From the NCBI RefSeq assembly GCF_000348685.1, contig NZ_ANLA01000004.1, forward strand, positions 434,001-498,000: 64,000 nt of DNA, in the 5' to 3' direction. The notes under the pieces were generated by a model that made no database searches, was not told the origin of the DNA, and saw only the letters and a list, made by a program, of their open reading frames with translations. This document shows positions 8,361 through 17,145 of this stretch, in pieces; the first letter of the stretch is position 1; each line of letters begins with the position of its first letter. This DNA is from Xanthomarina gelatinilytica. GTDB taxonomy: Bacteria > Bacteroidota > Bacteroidia > Flavobacteriales > Flavobacteriaceae. The position numbers and the translations under genes were made by a program.

Positions 8361-9721
8361 TGGCAAAAGTATCTTCACAGGATCTGGGCACACAACCTAT
8401 AGGAAAACTTCTTATTAAACAAGCAGTTCCTGCCTCTATTGGTATTTTGGTGATGTCGCTTAACATTCTTGTAGATACCATTTTTGTTGGAAATTGGATT
8501 GGCGCCACAGCCATTGCAGCCATAAATGTGGTCTTACCGGTTTCCTTTTTTATTGCAGCCCTGGGAATGTCCATTGGGATAGGAGGTTCTTCCATAATCT
8601 CTCGTGCTTTGGGAGGAGATAAAACAGAAAAAGCATTAAAAACTTTTGGGAACCAAATTACCTTAACACTATTGTTTACGGTAACATTGGTTGTGTTTGG
8701 TTTATATTATGTAGATGCCATTATTCCTGCCTTTGGAGGGAAAGGAACAATTTTTGAGCCAGCAAAAATTTACTATAAAATCGTGCTTTATGGTGTACCT
8801 TTTCTAGCCTTGTGCATGATGGGAAATACTGTTATAAGAGCTGAAGGGAAACCCAAATTTGCTATGTATGCCATGATGATTCCATCGGTTGGAAATCTCG
8901 TGTTGGATTACGTATTTATCAATTTGATGGGCTATGGAATGGAAGGTGCAGCTTGGGCCACAACAGCATCCTACTTGTTGTGTTTTGTCTTTATTTTGTG
9001 GTTTTTTGCCTCTAAAAATTCAGAATTAAAAATTAAGTTTTCGCATTTCGGACTTCAAAAAAATATTGTAAAAGAAATAGGGTCTTTAGGTTTTGTAACA
9101 CTTGCAAGACAAGCTGTTGTAAGCATTACCTATCTTTTTATGAACAACATTCTTTACGATTTGGGAGGGGAAACTTCGGTAACCTCTTACGCCATTGTGG
9201 GAAGGATGCTCATGTTTGCTTTGTTTCCTGTATTTGGTATCACACAAGGGTTTTTGCCTATAGCTGGGTTTAATTATGGAGCTGCTAAATTTTTGAGAGT
9301 ACGATTGGTTATCAATACAGCCATAAAATACGCTGTGATTTTGGCAAGCATGATATTTGTGCTGCTTATGGTGTTTCCAGAAGCCATTACCAGGTTGTTT
9401 ACACATGATGCCGAAGTTATAAAGGAAACTCCCAGTGCCATGCGTTGGGTTTTTGCAGCAACACCTATTATTGCCATTCAACTTATTGGGGCAGCTTATT
9501 TTCAAGCTATAGGAAAAGCCATTCCAGCACTTTTATTGACCCTAACAAGACAAGGATTCTTTTTTATTCCCTTAATACTTATTTTGCCTATATTTTACGC
9601 CGAACTAGGCGTGTGGATGTCTTTTCCTATTTCAGATGTTTTGGCTACTATTGTTACTGCCTATTACCTAAATAAGGAAATAAAATCCACCTTAACCATA
9701 AAACCAGTTGAAAAAGAATAA
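8360..9721 (+). CDS. MATE family efflux transporter
   Basis: 453 residues with twelve predicted membrane spans, a typical multidrug and toxin extrusion antiporter that uses a Na+ or H+ gradient. The N-terminal region shows IGKLLIKQAVPASIGILVMS and NILVDTIFVGNWIGA, and repeats of the MATE halves follow, including IIPAFGGKGTIFEPAKIYY and ITRLFTHDAEVI. The start ATG overlaps the hemH stop (TAATG). That tight coupling between ferrochelatase and hemJ suggests export of a porphyrin or other toxic intermediate, but the substrate is not visible in sequence. Confidence 0.92.
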   Translation: MAKVSSQDLGTQPIGKLLIKQAVPASIGILVMSLNILVDTIFVGNWIGATAIAAINVVLPVSFFIAALGMSIGIGGSSIISRALGGDKTEKALKTFGNQITLTLLFTVTLVVFGLYYVDAIIPAFGGKGTIFEPAKIYYKIVLYGVPFLALCMMGNTVIRAEGKPKFAMYAMMIPSVGNLVLDYVFINLMGYGMEGAAWATTASYLLCFVFILWFFASKNSELKIKFSHFGLQKNIVKEIGSLGFVTLARQAVVSITYLFMNNILYDLGGETSVTSYAIVGRMLMFALFPVFGITQGFLPIAGFNYGAAKFLRVRLVINTAIKYAVILASMIFVLLMVFPEAITRLFTHDAEVIKETPSAMRWVFAATPIIAIQLIGAAYFQAIGKAIPALLLTLTRQGFFFIPLILILPIFYAELGVWMSFPISDVLATIVTAYYLNKEIKSTLTIKPVEKE

Positions 9722-9734
9722 TTACATTTAAACT

Positions 9735-10283
9735 GTGGAATATTACAACTACATAAAATCGCTTCATCTTATATTTGTTATTACTTGGTTTGCAGGTTTG
9801 TTTTACATTCCAAGACTGTTTGTTTATCAAATTGAAGCTTTTCATAAACCGTCTCCAGAAAAAGAAATCCTTGGTAAACAGTTAAAACTCATGTCTAAAC
9901 GTTTGTGGACCATCATTACTTGGCCATCGGCAATTTTAGCTACTGTTTTTGCTATTTGGTTGTTGGTCTTACAGCCACTATGGCTACAACAACCATGGAT
10001 GCACGTTAAATTGGCTTTTGTTTTGCTGTTGTACCTGTACCATTTTAAAACACATTTGTACTACAGACAACTGCAACAGGATGTGGTTAAAACATCCTCG
10101 AATTTTATGAGACTTTGGAACGAAGGTGCCACATTTATTTTATTTGCCGTAGTGTTTTTGGTGATCTTAAAAAGTGCCATAAATTGGGTTTTTGGTGTGG
10201 TTGGAATATTTGTCTTAGGGATCTTGTTGATGCTTGGCTTTAAAATATACAAGCGCATGAGAGAAAAAAACCCGGATGTTTAA
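9735..10283 (+). CDS. hemJ: Protoporphyrinogen IX oxidase HemJ
   Basis: 182-residue membrane protein with about five membrane spans. The N-terminal signature, with a conserved His (KSLHLIFVITWFAG) followed by LFYIPRLFVY, is that of HemJ, the heme-associated enzyme that oxidises protoporphyrinogen IX to protoporphyrin IX and feeds HemH. The start is a GTG at 9735. No HemG or HemY is in the window, so HemJ fills this step. It lies 13 bases after the MATE gene and completes the plus-strand hem group. Confidence 0.9.
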   Translation: MEYYNYIKSLHLIFVITWFAGLFYIPRLFVYQIEAFHKPSPEKEILGKQLKLMSKRLWTIITWPSAILATVFAIWLLVLQPLWLQQPWMHVKLAFVLLLYLYHFKTHLYYRQLQQDVVKTSSNFMRLWNEGATFILFAVVFLVILKSAINWVFGVVGIFVLGILLMLGFKIYKRMREKNPDV

Positions 10284-10377
10284 TCGGTAAACCTTAAAGA
10301 CTTCAAATTAAAATTTACAAAGTCTAAAGTGCATTTGGTTTGATTATTGTTATATTTATTGCAGCACAATTCTTACT

Positions 10378-11829
10378 ATGTACTTAGGAAAACTTTCTTT
10401 ACGACTTCGCTTGTTTTTGGCTATGATTTTGCTGGTGCTCTTGGCTTCCATTCTAATTGCTGCTGTAACTATTTATCAATACAACGAAGAAGCTAGGGAT
10501 TACCACAACGAAAGGTTGGAGCGTAAAGAAGAAAACATTAGGGAAAGCATTAATTATGCTATAAAAAAAACCACCTATCCGGTTACTACCGAAACCATGC
10601 CTTTAATTTTTAAAGAAGAAATTTATGAAATTGCAGCCATTCACAAACTGCAAATAAACCTTTACGATTTGGATGGTGGGCTTATTAAATCTTCCAGAGC
10701 CACCTTTGAAACCGATTCCTTAACAAAATGTTTAAGTGCTGAAGTTTTAAATGCTTTATCCAATACTGTAGAACATAGGTTTGTTAGCAAAACGGTAGAA
10801 AACGACGAAGTATTTCTGTCTTCATACACCTATATAACCGATAAAAAATTTAAACCTTTAGCCATTTTAAACTTGCCTTATCTGGAAAATGATGATTTTT
10901 TAAACAAAGAGTTGGACGAGTTTTTAGAGAGGCTGGCTTATGCCTATTTGGTGATGCTTATCATAGCCATTAGTTTGGCTTATTTCCTGTCTAAATACAT
11001 TACCAAATCACTTAAAACCATAAGTGATAAAATGAATGAAATCAGGCTGGAAAAACAAAATAAAAAAATAGACATAGAGTCATCCAGCGAAGAGATAGCA
11101 GCACTTGTAAAATCTTATAACAGCATGATAGATCAGCTTGAGGAAAGTGCTGTAAAATTAGCAACCAGTGAACGTGAACAAGCTTGGAGAGAGATGGCAA
11201 AACAGGTTGCACATGAAATTAAAAACCCCTTGACTCCCATGCGTTTGACTGTGCAGAGTTTTCAAAGAAAATTTGATCCCAACGACGAGCACATTCATCA
11301 AAAAGTAGAAGAATATTCCAAAACCCTTATTCAGCAAATAGACACCATGAGCTCCATTGCTTCGGCATTTTCAAACTTTGCAAAAATGCCTGCACAGCAA
11401 AACGAAATGTTGAATGTGGTTGAGATTACACGTCTGGCTCTAGATATTTTTAGTGAAGACTATATTGTCTTTAAATCTGACAGAAAAGACATTAAAGCAA
11501 AATTTGATAGAACCCAGCTTATTCGTGTCATTACCAATTTGGTGAAAAATGGTATTCAGGCCATTCCAGACGAACAGGAAGATAAACGTATTGTTGTTCG
11601 TGTTTCAGAGGAAAACAATCATGTTGTTATTGAAGTTTCAGATAATGGCATTGGTATTTCCGAAGAAAATAGCCAAAAAATATTTGAGCCTAAATTCACC
11701 ACCAAATCCAGTGGCATGGGACTTGGGTTGGGAATGGTAAAAAACATTGTGGAAACTTATCACGGAAGTATTACCTTTACATCTCAAAAAAATGAAGGAA
11801 CTGTCTTTAAAGTAACCTTCCCTAAATAA
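10378..11829 (+). CDS. Membrane sensor histidine kinase, NtrY-like
   Basis: 483 residues: membrane span near 10-30, an extracytoplasmic sensor region to about 180, second span near 185-205, HAMP linker, then a HisKA domain with the phosphoacceptor in QVAHEIKNPLTPMRL (near residue 280) and an ATPase domain with N box NLVKNGIQAI, G1 VSDNGIGIS and G2 GMGLGLGMVKN. The HEIKNPLTPMRL version is typical of NtrY-like kinases. No response regulator gene is adjacent, so its partner must be elsewhere. The signal sensed is unknown. Confidence 0.9.
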   Translation: MYLGKLSLRLRLFLAMILLVLLASILIAAVTIYQYNEEARDYHNERLERKEENIRESINYAIKKTTYPVTTETMPLIFKEEIYEIAAIHKLQINLYDLDGGLIKSSRATFETDSLTKCLSAEVLNALSNTVEHRFVSKTVENDEVFLSSYTYITDKKFKPLAILNLPYLENDDFLNKELDEFLERLAYAYLVMLIIAISLAYFLSKYITKSLKTISDKMNEIRLEKQNKKIDIESSSEEIAALVKSYNSMIDQLEESAVKLATSEREQAWREMAKQVAHEIKNPLTPMRLTVQSFQRKFDPNDEHIHQKVEEYSKTLIQQIDTMSSIASAFSNFAKMPAQQNEMLNVVEITRLALDIFSEDYIVFKSDRKDIKAKFDRTQLIRVITNLVKNGIQAIPDEQEDKRIVVRVSEENNHVVIEVSDNGIGISEENSQKIFEPKFTTKSSGMGLGLGMVKNIVETYHGSITFTSQKNEGTVFKVTFPK

Positions 11830-11848
11830 TAAAATATAAATTATTGTT

Positions 11849-11869
11849 ACTCTGAGCCTGTCGAAGAGT
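11849..11869. repeat. Imperfect palindrome containing CTGAGCCTGTCGAAG
   Basis: ACTCT...AGAGT arms enclose GAGCCTGTCGA. The core CTGAGCCTGTCGAAG resembles short intergenic repeats widely scattered in bacterial, including flavobacterial, genomes. It lies between the histidine kinase stop and the enoyl-CoA hydratase ATG. Copy number in this genome cannot be judged from one window. Confidence 0.5.
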
Positions 11870-11887
11870 CTTTATAAAATTTAAAAA

Positions 11888-12670
11888 ATGACTTACGAAA
11901 ATATCTTAGCAAACTTCCAAAACGGAATGACCACCATTACCATTAACAGACCCAACAAATTGAATGCCTTAAACAAAAACACCATTCAAGAATTGCACGA
12001 TGCTCTGGATGCTGCCAATACAGATACCAACACCAAAGTAATAATTATTACTGGAAGTGGCGACAAAGCTTTTGTTGCTGGAGCAGATATTAGCGAGTTT
12101 GCACATTTTGATGTGGAAAATGGAGGTAAATTGGCTGCTAAAGGTCAGGAGTTATTATTCGATTTTGTTGAAAACCTATCCACGCCTGTAATTGCAGCAG
12201 TGAACGGTTTTGCACTTGGTGGAGGTTTGGAATTGGCTATGGCTTGTCATTTTAGAGTGGCTAGCGATAATGCCAAAATGGGATTACCAGAAACTTCTTT
12301 AGGCGTTATTCCAGGTTATGGTGGCACACAGCGGTTACCACAACTAGTTGGCAAAGGTCGTGCTATGGAAATGGTTATGACTGCTGGCATGATAGATGCC
12401 AATACAGCACTTGATTTCGGATTGGTAAACCATGTAACCACCCAAGAAGAACTTTTACCACTTGCCGAAAAAATTGCTGGTAAAATTATGCGAAACTCTT
12501 CAGTAGCAATTAAAGGTGCCATAAAAGCTGTTAACGCAAACTATAAAGATGGTGTTAATGGATTTAAAATAGAGATTGAGGAGTTTGGAAACTGTTTTGG
12601 AACCGAAGACTTTAAAGAAGGAACCACTGCCTTTCTGGAAAAACGTAAGGCTGATTTTCCTGGGAAGTAA
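11888..12670 (+). CDS. Enoyl-CoA hydratase (crotonase family)
   Basis: 260 residues, the normal length. Adds water to trans-2-enoyl-CoA during fatty acid oxidation. Seen are the oxyanion-hole segments AFVAGADISEF and NGFALGGGLELAMACHFR, the catalytic-region PETSLGVIPGYGGTQRLPQLVG, and the C-terminal helices. Both glutamate positions of true hydratases appear to be present (GGGLELA and GLPETSLG). No other beta-oxidation gene is adjacent. It converges with the HD hydrolase gene with only 9 bases between stops. Confidence 0.92.
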   Translation: MTYENILANFQNGMTTITINRPNKLNALNKNTIQELHDALDAANTDTNTKVIIITGSGDKAFVAGADISEFAHFDVENGGKLAAKGQELLFDFVENLSTPVIAAVNGFALGGGLELAMACHFRVASDNAKMGLPETSLGVIPGYGGTQRLPQLVGKGRAMEMVMTAGMIDANTALDFGLVNHVTTQEELLPLAEKIAGKIMRNSSVAIKGAIKAVNANYKDGVNGFKIEIEEFGNCFGTEDFKEGTTAFLEKRKADFPGK

Positions 12671-12679
12671 AAAACATAA

Positions 12680-13336
12680 TTACTTTTCCCCTTCCCATTC
12701 GGCATAAAATTGCTCTAAAAACCCTTCCATATATTCATGGCGTTTTTGGGCTATTTGTTTGCCTGTTTTAGTGTTCATGAGGTCTTTAAGCAACAATAGT
12801 TTTTCGTAAAAATGATTGATGGTTGGAGCCGTGGATTTTTTATAGGTTTCTTGGCTCATGTTAAGGTCTGGTAAAATATCTGGATTGTATAGCGCTCTGT
12901 TTTTAAACCCTCCATAATTAAAAGTTCTGGCAATGCCAATGGCTCCAAGGGCATCTAATCTATCGGCATCTTGAACCACATCCAGTTCTGGGGATTTAAA
13001 TGTTTTTGAAGGATTTAAAGAAGAACCATAGGATATGTTGTCAATAATGTTGATGACATGATCTATAACCTTTTTTTCAACTTGAATGCTGTTTAAAAAA
13101 TCTCGAGCTAATTTAGGACCAAGCGTTTCGTCTCCATCATGGAATTTGCTATCAGCAATATCATGTAATAAAGCACCTAGTTGAACAATAAAGACATTTA
13201 CTATTTCCTTTTCAGAAATGAGCAAGGCATTTTTATACACTCTTTGAGTGTGAAACCAGTCATGACCACCTTCGGCATGTTTCAGGGTCTCTTTTACAAA
13301 CACAATGGTTTTTTCAATTTGTTCTTTTTGATTCAC
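12680..13336 (-). CDS. HD domain-containing phosphohydrolase
   Basis: 218-residue cytosolic protein of the YedJ-like HD group. Metal ligands are seen as H near 25-29 (GGHDWFHTQRV), the HD pair in GALLHDIADSKF near residue 58, and the late Asp in VVQDADRLDALGAIG. These proteins hydrolyse nucleotide or related phosphates, but the substrate cannot be assigned. Translation starts at a GTG (13334-13336). The GTG is 81 bases downstream of the acyl-ACP desaturase stop on the same strand. Confidence 0.87.
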   Translation of the reverse strand: MNQKEQIEKTIVFVKETLKHAEGGHDWFHTQRVYKNALLISEKEIVNVFIVQLGALLHDIADSKFHDGDETLGPKLARDFLNSIQVEKKVIDHVINIIDNISYGSSLNPSKTFKSPELDVVQDADRLDALGAIGIARTFNYGGFKNRALYNPDILPDLNMSQETYKKSTAPTINHFYEKLLLLKDLMNTKTGKQIAQKRHEYMEGFLEQFYAEWEGEK

Positions 13337-13350
13337 GAAACAGATTCTTT

Positions 13351-13373
13351 CTTTCAGATTGAGCGCAGTCTAA
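13351..13373. repeat. Possible degenerate copy of a TGAGCGCAGTC-type intergenic repeat
   Basis: The stretch TTTCAGATTGAGCGCAGTC resembles the dispersed TCTGAGCGCAGTCGAAG family seen between genes in many Bacteroidota. It is distinct from, but of the same style as, the element at 11849-11869. This is weak, based on resemblance only. Confidence 0.3.
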
Positions 13374-13417
13374 ATACCACTTTATGGTTGAATTAGACTT
13401 AGACGGACAATTATTGA

Positions 13418-14401
13418 TTAAACAGCAGGTTCCACCCATTTAAATTGATAAGAATTTTCCGGGATTTTCATACGTTCCGAGAGTCTTATTAAACGCGATG
13501 GTAGTTTCATTAAATAATCGCGTGCTTTTTCGGCTTCATCAGAAAGGTTGGTAATTTTATCTATTTCCCAGCGTTTTAAAAGTTTTTCCAGAATCTCCAC
13601 ATAATCGGTTGAGGTATATACACCAATGCGTTGAGCTGTGTTGGAAAACTCTTCGAAAGCTGTTCCTATTTTTCCTCCAGATTCTCTTAAAAAATGTGCA
13701 GGCATGGTAATTTTTAATTTCATCATATGCTGAAAAGCCATCATCATTTGATTGGGATCCACTTTAAAAATACGTTCCACAAATTCGCAGTAGGCGTGAT
13801 GATGCCTCATTTCGTCCCCAGAAATGATCTTACACATTTTGCTTAATTGCTTATTTCCTTTGTCTTTAGCTAATTTAGCCACGCGATTGTGAGAAATATA
13901 AGTTGCTAATTCTTGAAAACTGGTATACAGAAAGTTTTTATATGGATCTTGGTCTGTGCCTATATCAAAACCATCAGCAATAAGATGTTGTGTGGTTTTT
14001 TCAATTTCTTTCATATTCACTCTCCCAGAAAGGTATAGGTATTTGTTTAACACGTCTCCATGTCTGTTTTCTTCGGCTGTCCAATGCCTAACCCATTTTC
14101 CCCAAGAATTCCTTCCCACTTGGTCCACACCTTCCACGTCCATAAGCCAGGATTCGTAAGTTGGCAAAGCTTCTTCGGTAATCATATCTCCAACCAAAAC
14201 TACCCAAAAATCGTAAGGAAGTTCTTTGGAAAGCTCTCTAATTTCTTTCACTTCCTCCATAAAGTTCTCACCTTCAGAATTGGGCAAAAAATCGGTTGGT
14301 TGCCAGATATTATCTATGGGTATCAGGTATTTTTCTATTAAGGAATCGACGTCTTTTTCCAAATACTTCATCACTTCCAATCTCACATTTTTCAACGACA
14401 T
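13418..14401 (-). CDS. Acyl-ACP desaturase (ferritin-like di-iron type)
   Basis: 327 residues of the soluble stearoyl-ACP 9-desaturase family, which introduces a double bond into ACP-bound acyl chains. The two di-iron motifs are clear: TAEENRHGD at about residues 109-116 and SGDEMRHH near residue 196; an additional Glu lies in TEEALPTYE. It is immediately downstream of a PlsC-type acyltransferase gene (11-base gap), consistent with a small membrane-lipid operon. Electron donor not seen here. Confidence 0.92.
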   Translation of the reverse strand: MSLKNVRLEVMKYLEKDVDSLIEKYLIPIDNIWQPTDFLPNSEGENFMEEVKEIRELSKELPYDFWVVLVGDMITEEALPTYESWLMDVEGVDQVGRNSWGKWVRHWTAEENRHGDVLNKYLYLSGRVNMKEIEKTTQHLIADGFDIGTDQDPYKNFLYTSFQELATYISHNRVAKLAKDKGNKQLSKMCKIISGDEMRHHHAYCEFVERIFKVDPNQMMMAFQHMMKLKITMPAHFLRESGGKIGTAFEEFSNTAQRIGVYTSTDYVEILEKLLKRWEIDKITNLSDEAEKARDYLMKLPSRLIRLSERMKIPENSYQFKWVEPAV

Positions 14402-14412
14402 AATTTTAGGTT

Positions 14413-15150
14413 TTAAGGGTTTATGCTGGAGCCAATTGCTTTTTCAATTTGCTTGATTAACTCCTGCTTATTTTCAAAGTTACTCAATTTTAAAGGTTCG
14501 TGAACCGTTAATTGAATATGATTTCCAATTCCCATAGGAAATTTACCATATCTTAACATTTTCCAGGAATTGTTAATGGTAATGGGAACAATGGTTGCCG
14601 ATGGGATTTTTTTAAATAGCATTTCAAGTCCTTTGGTTTGAAAAGGCTTGGGCTGTCCATTTTTACTGCGTGTGCCTTCTGGAAAAATAACTGCTGCCCG
14701 CTTGGTTTTTTCTATGTATTCCCCAAATTTCATAATGGCAGGCAAGGATTGTCTGGGGTTTTTCCTATCGATTAAAACAGAGCCTCCATGACGCAAATTA
14801 TAAGACACACTTGGAATGCCTTTGCCCAATTCCTGCTTGCTAATAAATTTAGGATGATGTTTGCGCATATACCAGATAATACAAGGAATATCGTACATGC
14901 TTTGATGGTTGGAAACTATAATTAGAGGTTGGTCCTTTGCAATTTTATAAGGATTGGTAAAAGTGTAGCGCGTCCCTAAAATATTGGTGCAGCGCAGAAT
15001 AAAAAACTGAAGCCAATCCACACTTTTTTTATGTGCTTGATATCCTAACACATTAAAACAAAACCACTGTATGGGATGAAACACAACCAATGTCAGTAAA
15101 AAAAACACTGCGTAAATGGATGTTAAGATATAGGCGACAAATTTTTGCAT
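14413..15150 (-). CDS. 1-acyl-sn-glycerol-3-phosphate acyltransferase (PlsC family)
   Basis: 245 residues with an N-terminal membrane anchor (residues 5-30). Motif I is NHQSMYD (H82 to D87), motif III is FPEGTRSKNG near residue 156, and motif IV is VPITINNSW. PlsC enzymes add the second acyl chain to lysophosphatidic acid in phospholipid synthesis. The neighbouring desaturase supports a lipid role. A second, fused PlsC-like domain is found in the pigment cluster at 41426-45118, so this one is the better housekeeping candidate. Confidence 0.9.
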   Translation of the reverse strand: MQKFVAYILTSIYAVFFLLTLVVFHPIQWFCFNVLGYQAHKKSVDWLQFFILRCTNILGTRYTFTNPYKIAKDQPLIIVSNHQSMYDIPCIIWYMRKHHPKFISKQELGKGIPSVSYNLRHGGSVLIDRKNPRQSLPAIMKFGEYIEKTKRAAVIFPEGTRSKNGQPKPFQTKGLEMLFKKIPSATIVPITINNSWKMLRYGKFPMGIGNHIQLTVHEPLKLSNFENKQELIKQIEKAIGSSINP

Positions 15151-15186
15151 CTTACAAAATTAGATGTTTGAAAAGTAAAGACAAAA

Positions 15187-15210
15187 AAACCACGACAAAA
15201 ATCGTGGTTT
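15187..15210 (-). terminator. Rho-independent terminator after the bacilliredoxin gene
   Basis: A 9-bp stem AAACCACGA/TCGTGGTTT with a 6-base loop. Read on the minus strand it is followed at once by a run of T residues, and it lies 24 bases after the bacilliredoxin stop. It separates that gene from the downstream PlsC gene. Confidence 0.85.
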
Positions 15211-15234
15211 AATATTTTTGTACAGAATATTATT

Positions 15235-15645
15235 TTAGCAATATTCGTTGTAAGCATCCATTAAATTTTCAGCGATAACTTCTGCTGGACGACCTTCAAT
15301 ATGATGACGCTCTAACATGTGAACCAATTCACCATTTTTAAAAAGCGCCATGCAAGGCGAGCTTGGAGGGAATGGGATCATGTGTTCTCTAGCTTTTTCA
15401 ACAGCTTCTTTATCAACACCTGCAAAAACGGTTACTAAATGTGTAGGGCGTTTGGCGTTTTGAATGCTCATTCTTGCTCCTGGACGCGCATTTGCTGCAG
15501 CACAACCACAAACAGAGTTTACCACAACCAAAGTAGTTCCTTCTTTTGCCAAGGCAGATTCTACAGCTTCTGCAGTATGTAATTCTTCAAAACCAACTTT
15601 GGTTAAATCTTCGCGCATGGGTTTTACTAATTCTGCTGGATACAT
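15235..15645 (-). CDS. BrxA/BrxB family bacilliredoxin
   Basis: 136-residue thioredoxin-fold protein of the YphP/YqiW family with the unusual CGC active site (C46-G-C48 in VNSVCGCAAANARPG). Family members reverse bacillithiol mixed disulfides or act as disulfide isomerases. Conserved C-terminal parts IPFPPSSPCMALFKNGE and ERHHIEGRPAEVIAENL are present. It is a single-gene unit with its own -7 box and terminator. Confidence 0.93.
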   Translation of the reverse strand: MYPAELVKPMREDLTKVGFEELHTAEAVESALAKEGTTLVVVNSVCGCAAANARPGARMSIQNAKRPTHLVTVFAGVDKEAVEKAREHMIPFPPSSPCMALFKNGELVHMLERHHIEGRPAEVIAENLMDAYNEYC

Positions 15646-15678
15646 ATCTTATAAATTTTAGATTATTGTTTTAAAATA

Positions 15679-15686
15679 CAAAGATA
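15679..15686 (-). promoter_or_regulatory. Candidate -7 box for the bacilliredoxin gene
   Basis: TATCTTTG on the minus strand matches TAnnTTTG exactly, 33 bases before the ATG. TTTG sequences upstream are at unfavourable spacings (12 and 25 bases). Confidence 0.5.
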
Positions 15687-15855
15687 CCAATTGTGTAACA
15701 AAGTATATAAACAAACTACTAACAAATAGTATATTTACCCAAAATTTAATATTGTAATAATTCGGATGTTGCGAACCAAGCAAACACCCTACACGTTTTT
15801 TGGGTGTCAGGTAATCAATACAGGTTTGTGCAATACATAAAAGTTTAAAGATAGA

Positions 15856-16593
15856 ATGAGTTTTTCAAAGTGGATTGGTGCTGCCATAGGCTGGTCTTTA
15901 GGTGGTCCTATAGGAGCTATTTTAGGCATGGCTTTAGGAAGTGTTGTAGATGGTTTTTCAAACGGAAGCATAAAAGTAGACACACAAAACCCCTATGCTA
16001 GAAGAAGGCAAACCAAGTCTGGCGATTTTGAAGTGAGCCTGCTTATTCTTTCCTCTATAGTTATTAAAGCCGATGGCAAACAGGACCAAAGGGAACTGGA
16101 TTTTGTGCGTCAACAATTTGTTGGCATGTATGGAAAGGAACGAGCCAATCATGCTTTTAAATTGTTTAAAGGAATAAACAAACAAGATATTCCAACAAGA
16201 CAGGTTTGTTTGCAAATTCGGCAAATGATGGATCATCCATCACGTTTACAGTTGCTTCATTTTTTATTCGGAATTGCCAAAGCCGACGGCATTGTTTTGG
16301 AAAGTGAAGTAAGCTCCATTCAAGCCATAGCCAATTATTTAGGGATAAGCCATGCAGATTTTGAAAGTATCAAAGCCATGTTTTATAACAGTAGCGACAA
16401 TGCCTATAAGATTCTTGAAATATCAAAACAGGCAACGGTTACAGAAATTAAGGCAGCTTATAGGAAAATGGCCAAAAAATACCATCCAGATAAAGTGGTC
16501 CACTTGGGAAAAGAGCACCAAAAAGGTGCAGAAGAAAAATTCAGACAGGTCCAAGCCGCTTATGAACAGTTGCAGAAGGAGCGAGGGTTTTAG
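15856..16593 (+). CDS. TerB-DnaJ (DjlA-like) co-chaperone protein
   Basis: 245 residues. A glycine-rich N-terminus ([20 protein letters not shown]) may associate with membrane. A TerB-like helical domain lies around residues 55-165 ([20 protein letters not shown]), and a C-terminal J domain spans about 178-243 with the HPD motif in [12 protein letters not shown]. The J domain stimulates DnaK ATPase, and the TerB-J arrangement is that of DjlA-like proteins. A short inverted repeat ACACCC/GGGTGT lies upstream at 15784-15807, of unclear meaning. Confidence 0.88.
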   Translation: MSFSKWIGAAIGWSLGGPIGAILGMALGSVVDGFSNGSIKVDTQNPYARRRQTKSGDFEVSLLILSSIVIKADGKQDQRELDFVRQQFVGMYGKERANHAFKLFKGINKQDIPTRQVCLQIRQMMDHPSRLQLLHFLFGIAKADGIVLESEVSSIQAIANYLGISHADFESIKAMFYNSSDNAYKILEISKQATVTEIKAAYRKMAKKYHPDKVVHLGKEHQKGAEEKFRQVQAAYEQLQKERGF

Positions 16594-16673
16594 GATAAAA
16601 GTGTTATATTTACAATTATAGTTAACATGCAGTTACTTATTTGTGTTATTAGTGTTTTCTAATTCAATTTATT

Positions 16674-17096
16674 ATGAAACAGCTACTTTTTTTCGGTTTA
16701 ATCATGTTTCAATCTATTGCCTTTTCACAAATAGAAATGGTGTCTGGAACTTATCAATTTAGCTTTGAAGGTTCCAATGGAACTTTTGGTGAAACAATCA
16801 TTTTACATCCAAATGGAAGCTTCAATATCCATAGTGTAAAAAAGTTGGATGGTTCAAATCCACCGGAAATCAATGCTTACGGAAGAGGCACTTGGAAATT
16901 GGATAAAAAGATTGTTTATTTTACTGCCACTGATGCCGATTTTGATGCAAAATTCACTTTAAACTTGAATCATACCCAAGCACGATTTCATACAAAATCC
17001 CATCGAGATACTACTAATCGTGAGATGGCGACAACGATACAAATAATCAAATCCGATATATCTTGGTTAGTGGGAAGGAAGTTAATAAAGCAATAG
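16674..17096 (+). CDS. Small secreted protein of unknown function
   Basis: 140 residues with a clear signal peptide (MKQLLFFGLIMFQSIAFSQ). The mature part is predicted to be mostly beta strand with a repeated pattern of Gly and aromatic residues (GTYQFSFEGSNGTFGETI, GRGTWKLDKKIVYFTATD), like small lipocalin-type or copper-resistance-type beta barrels. I do not recognise a named family. It converges with the metal transporter operon. Confidence 0.7.
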   Translation: MKQLLFFGLIMFQSIAFSQIEMVSGTYQFSFEGSNGTFGETIILHPNGSFNIHSVKKLDGSNPPEINAYGRGTWKLDKKIVYFTATDADFDAKFTLNLNHTQARFHTKSHRDTTNREMATTIQIIKSDISWLVGRKLIKQ

Positions 17097-17145
17097 GTCG
17101 CGCAATACAAAGCTTGAAATATGTTTTGATATCAACTAAAACTTT

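Noticed and set aside
9086-9505. Minus-strand frame of 139 codons inside the MATE gene
   Set aside because: Antisense to a clear transporter gene, rich in Cys/His/Lys with no family features.
15657-15678. TTTAGATT-containing stretch in the bacilliredoxin leader as another iron operator
   Set aside because: Only about 11 of 17 positions match the shared palindrome and the right arm is absent.
15784-15807. ACACCC...GGGTGT inverted repeat as a terminator
   Set aside because: Short stem with a 12-base loop and no U tract on the strand that would need it.
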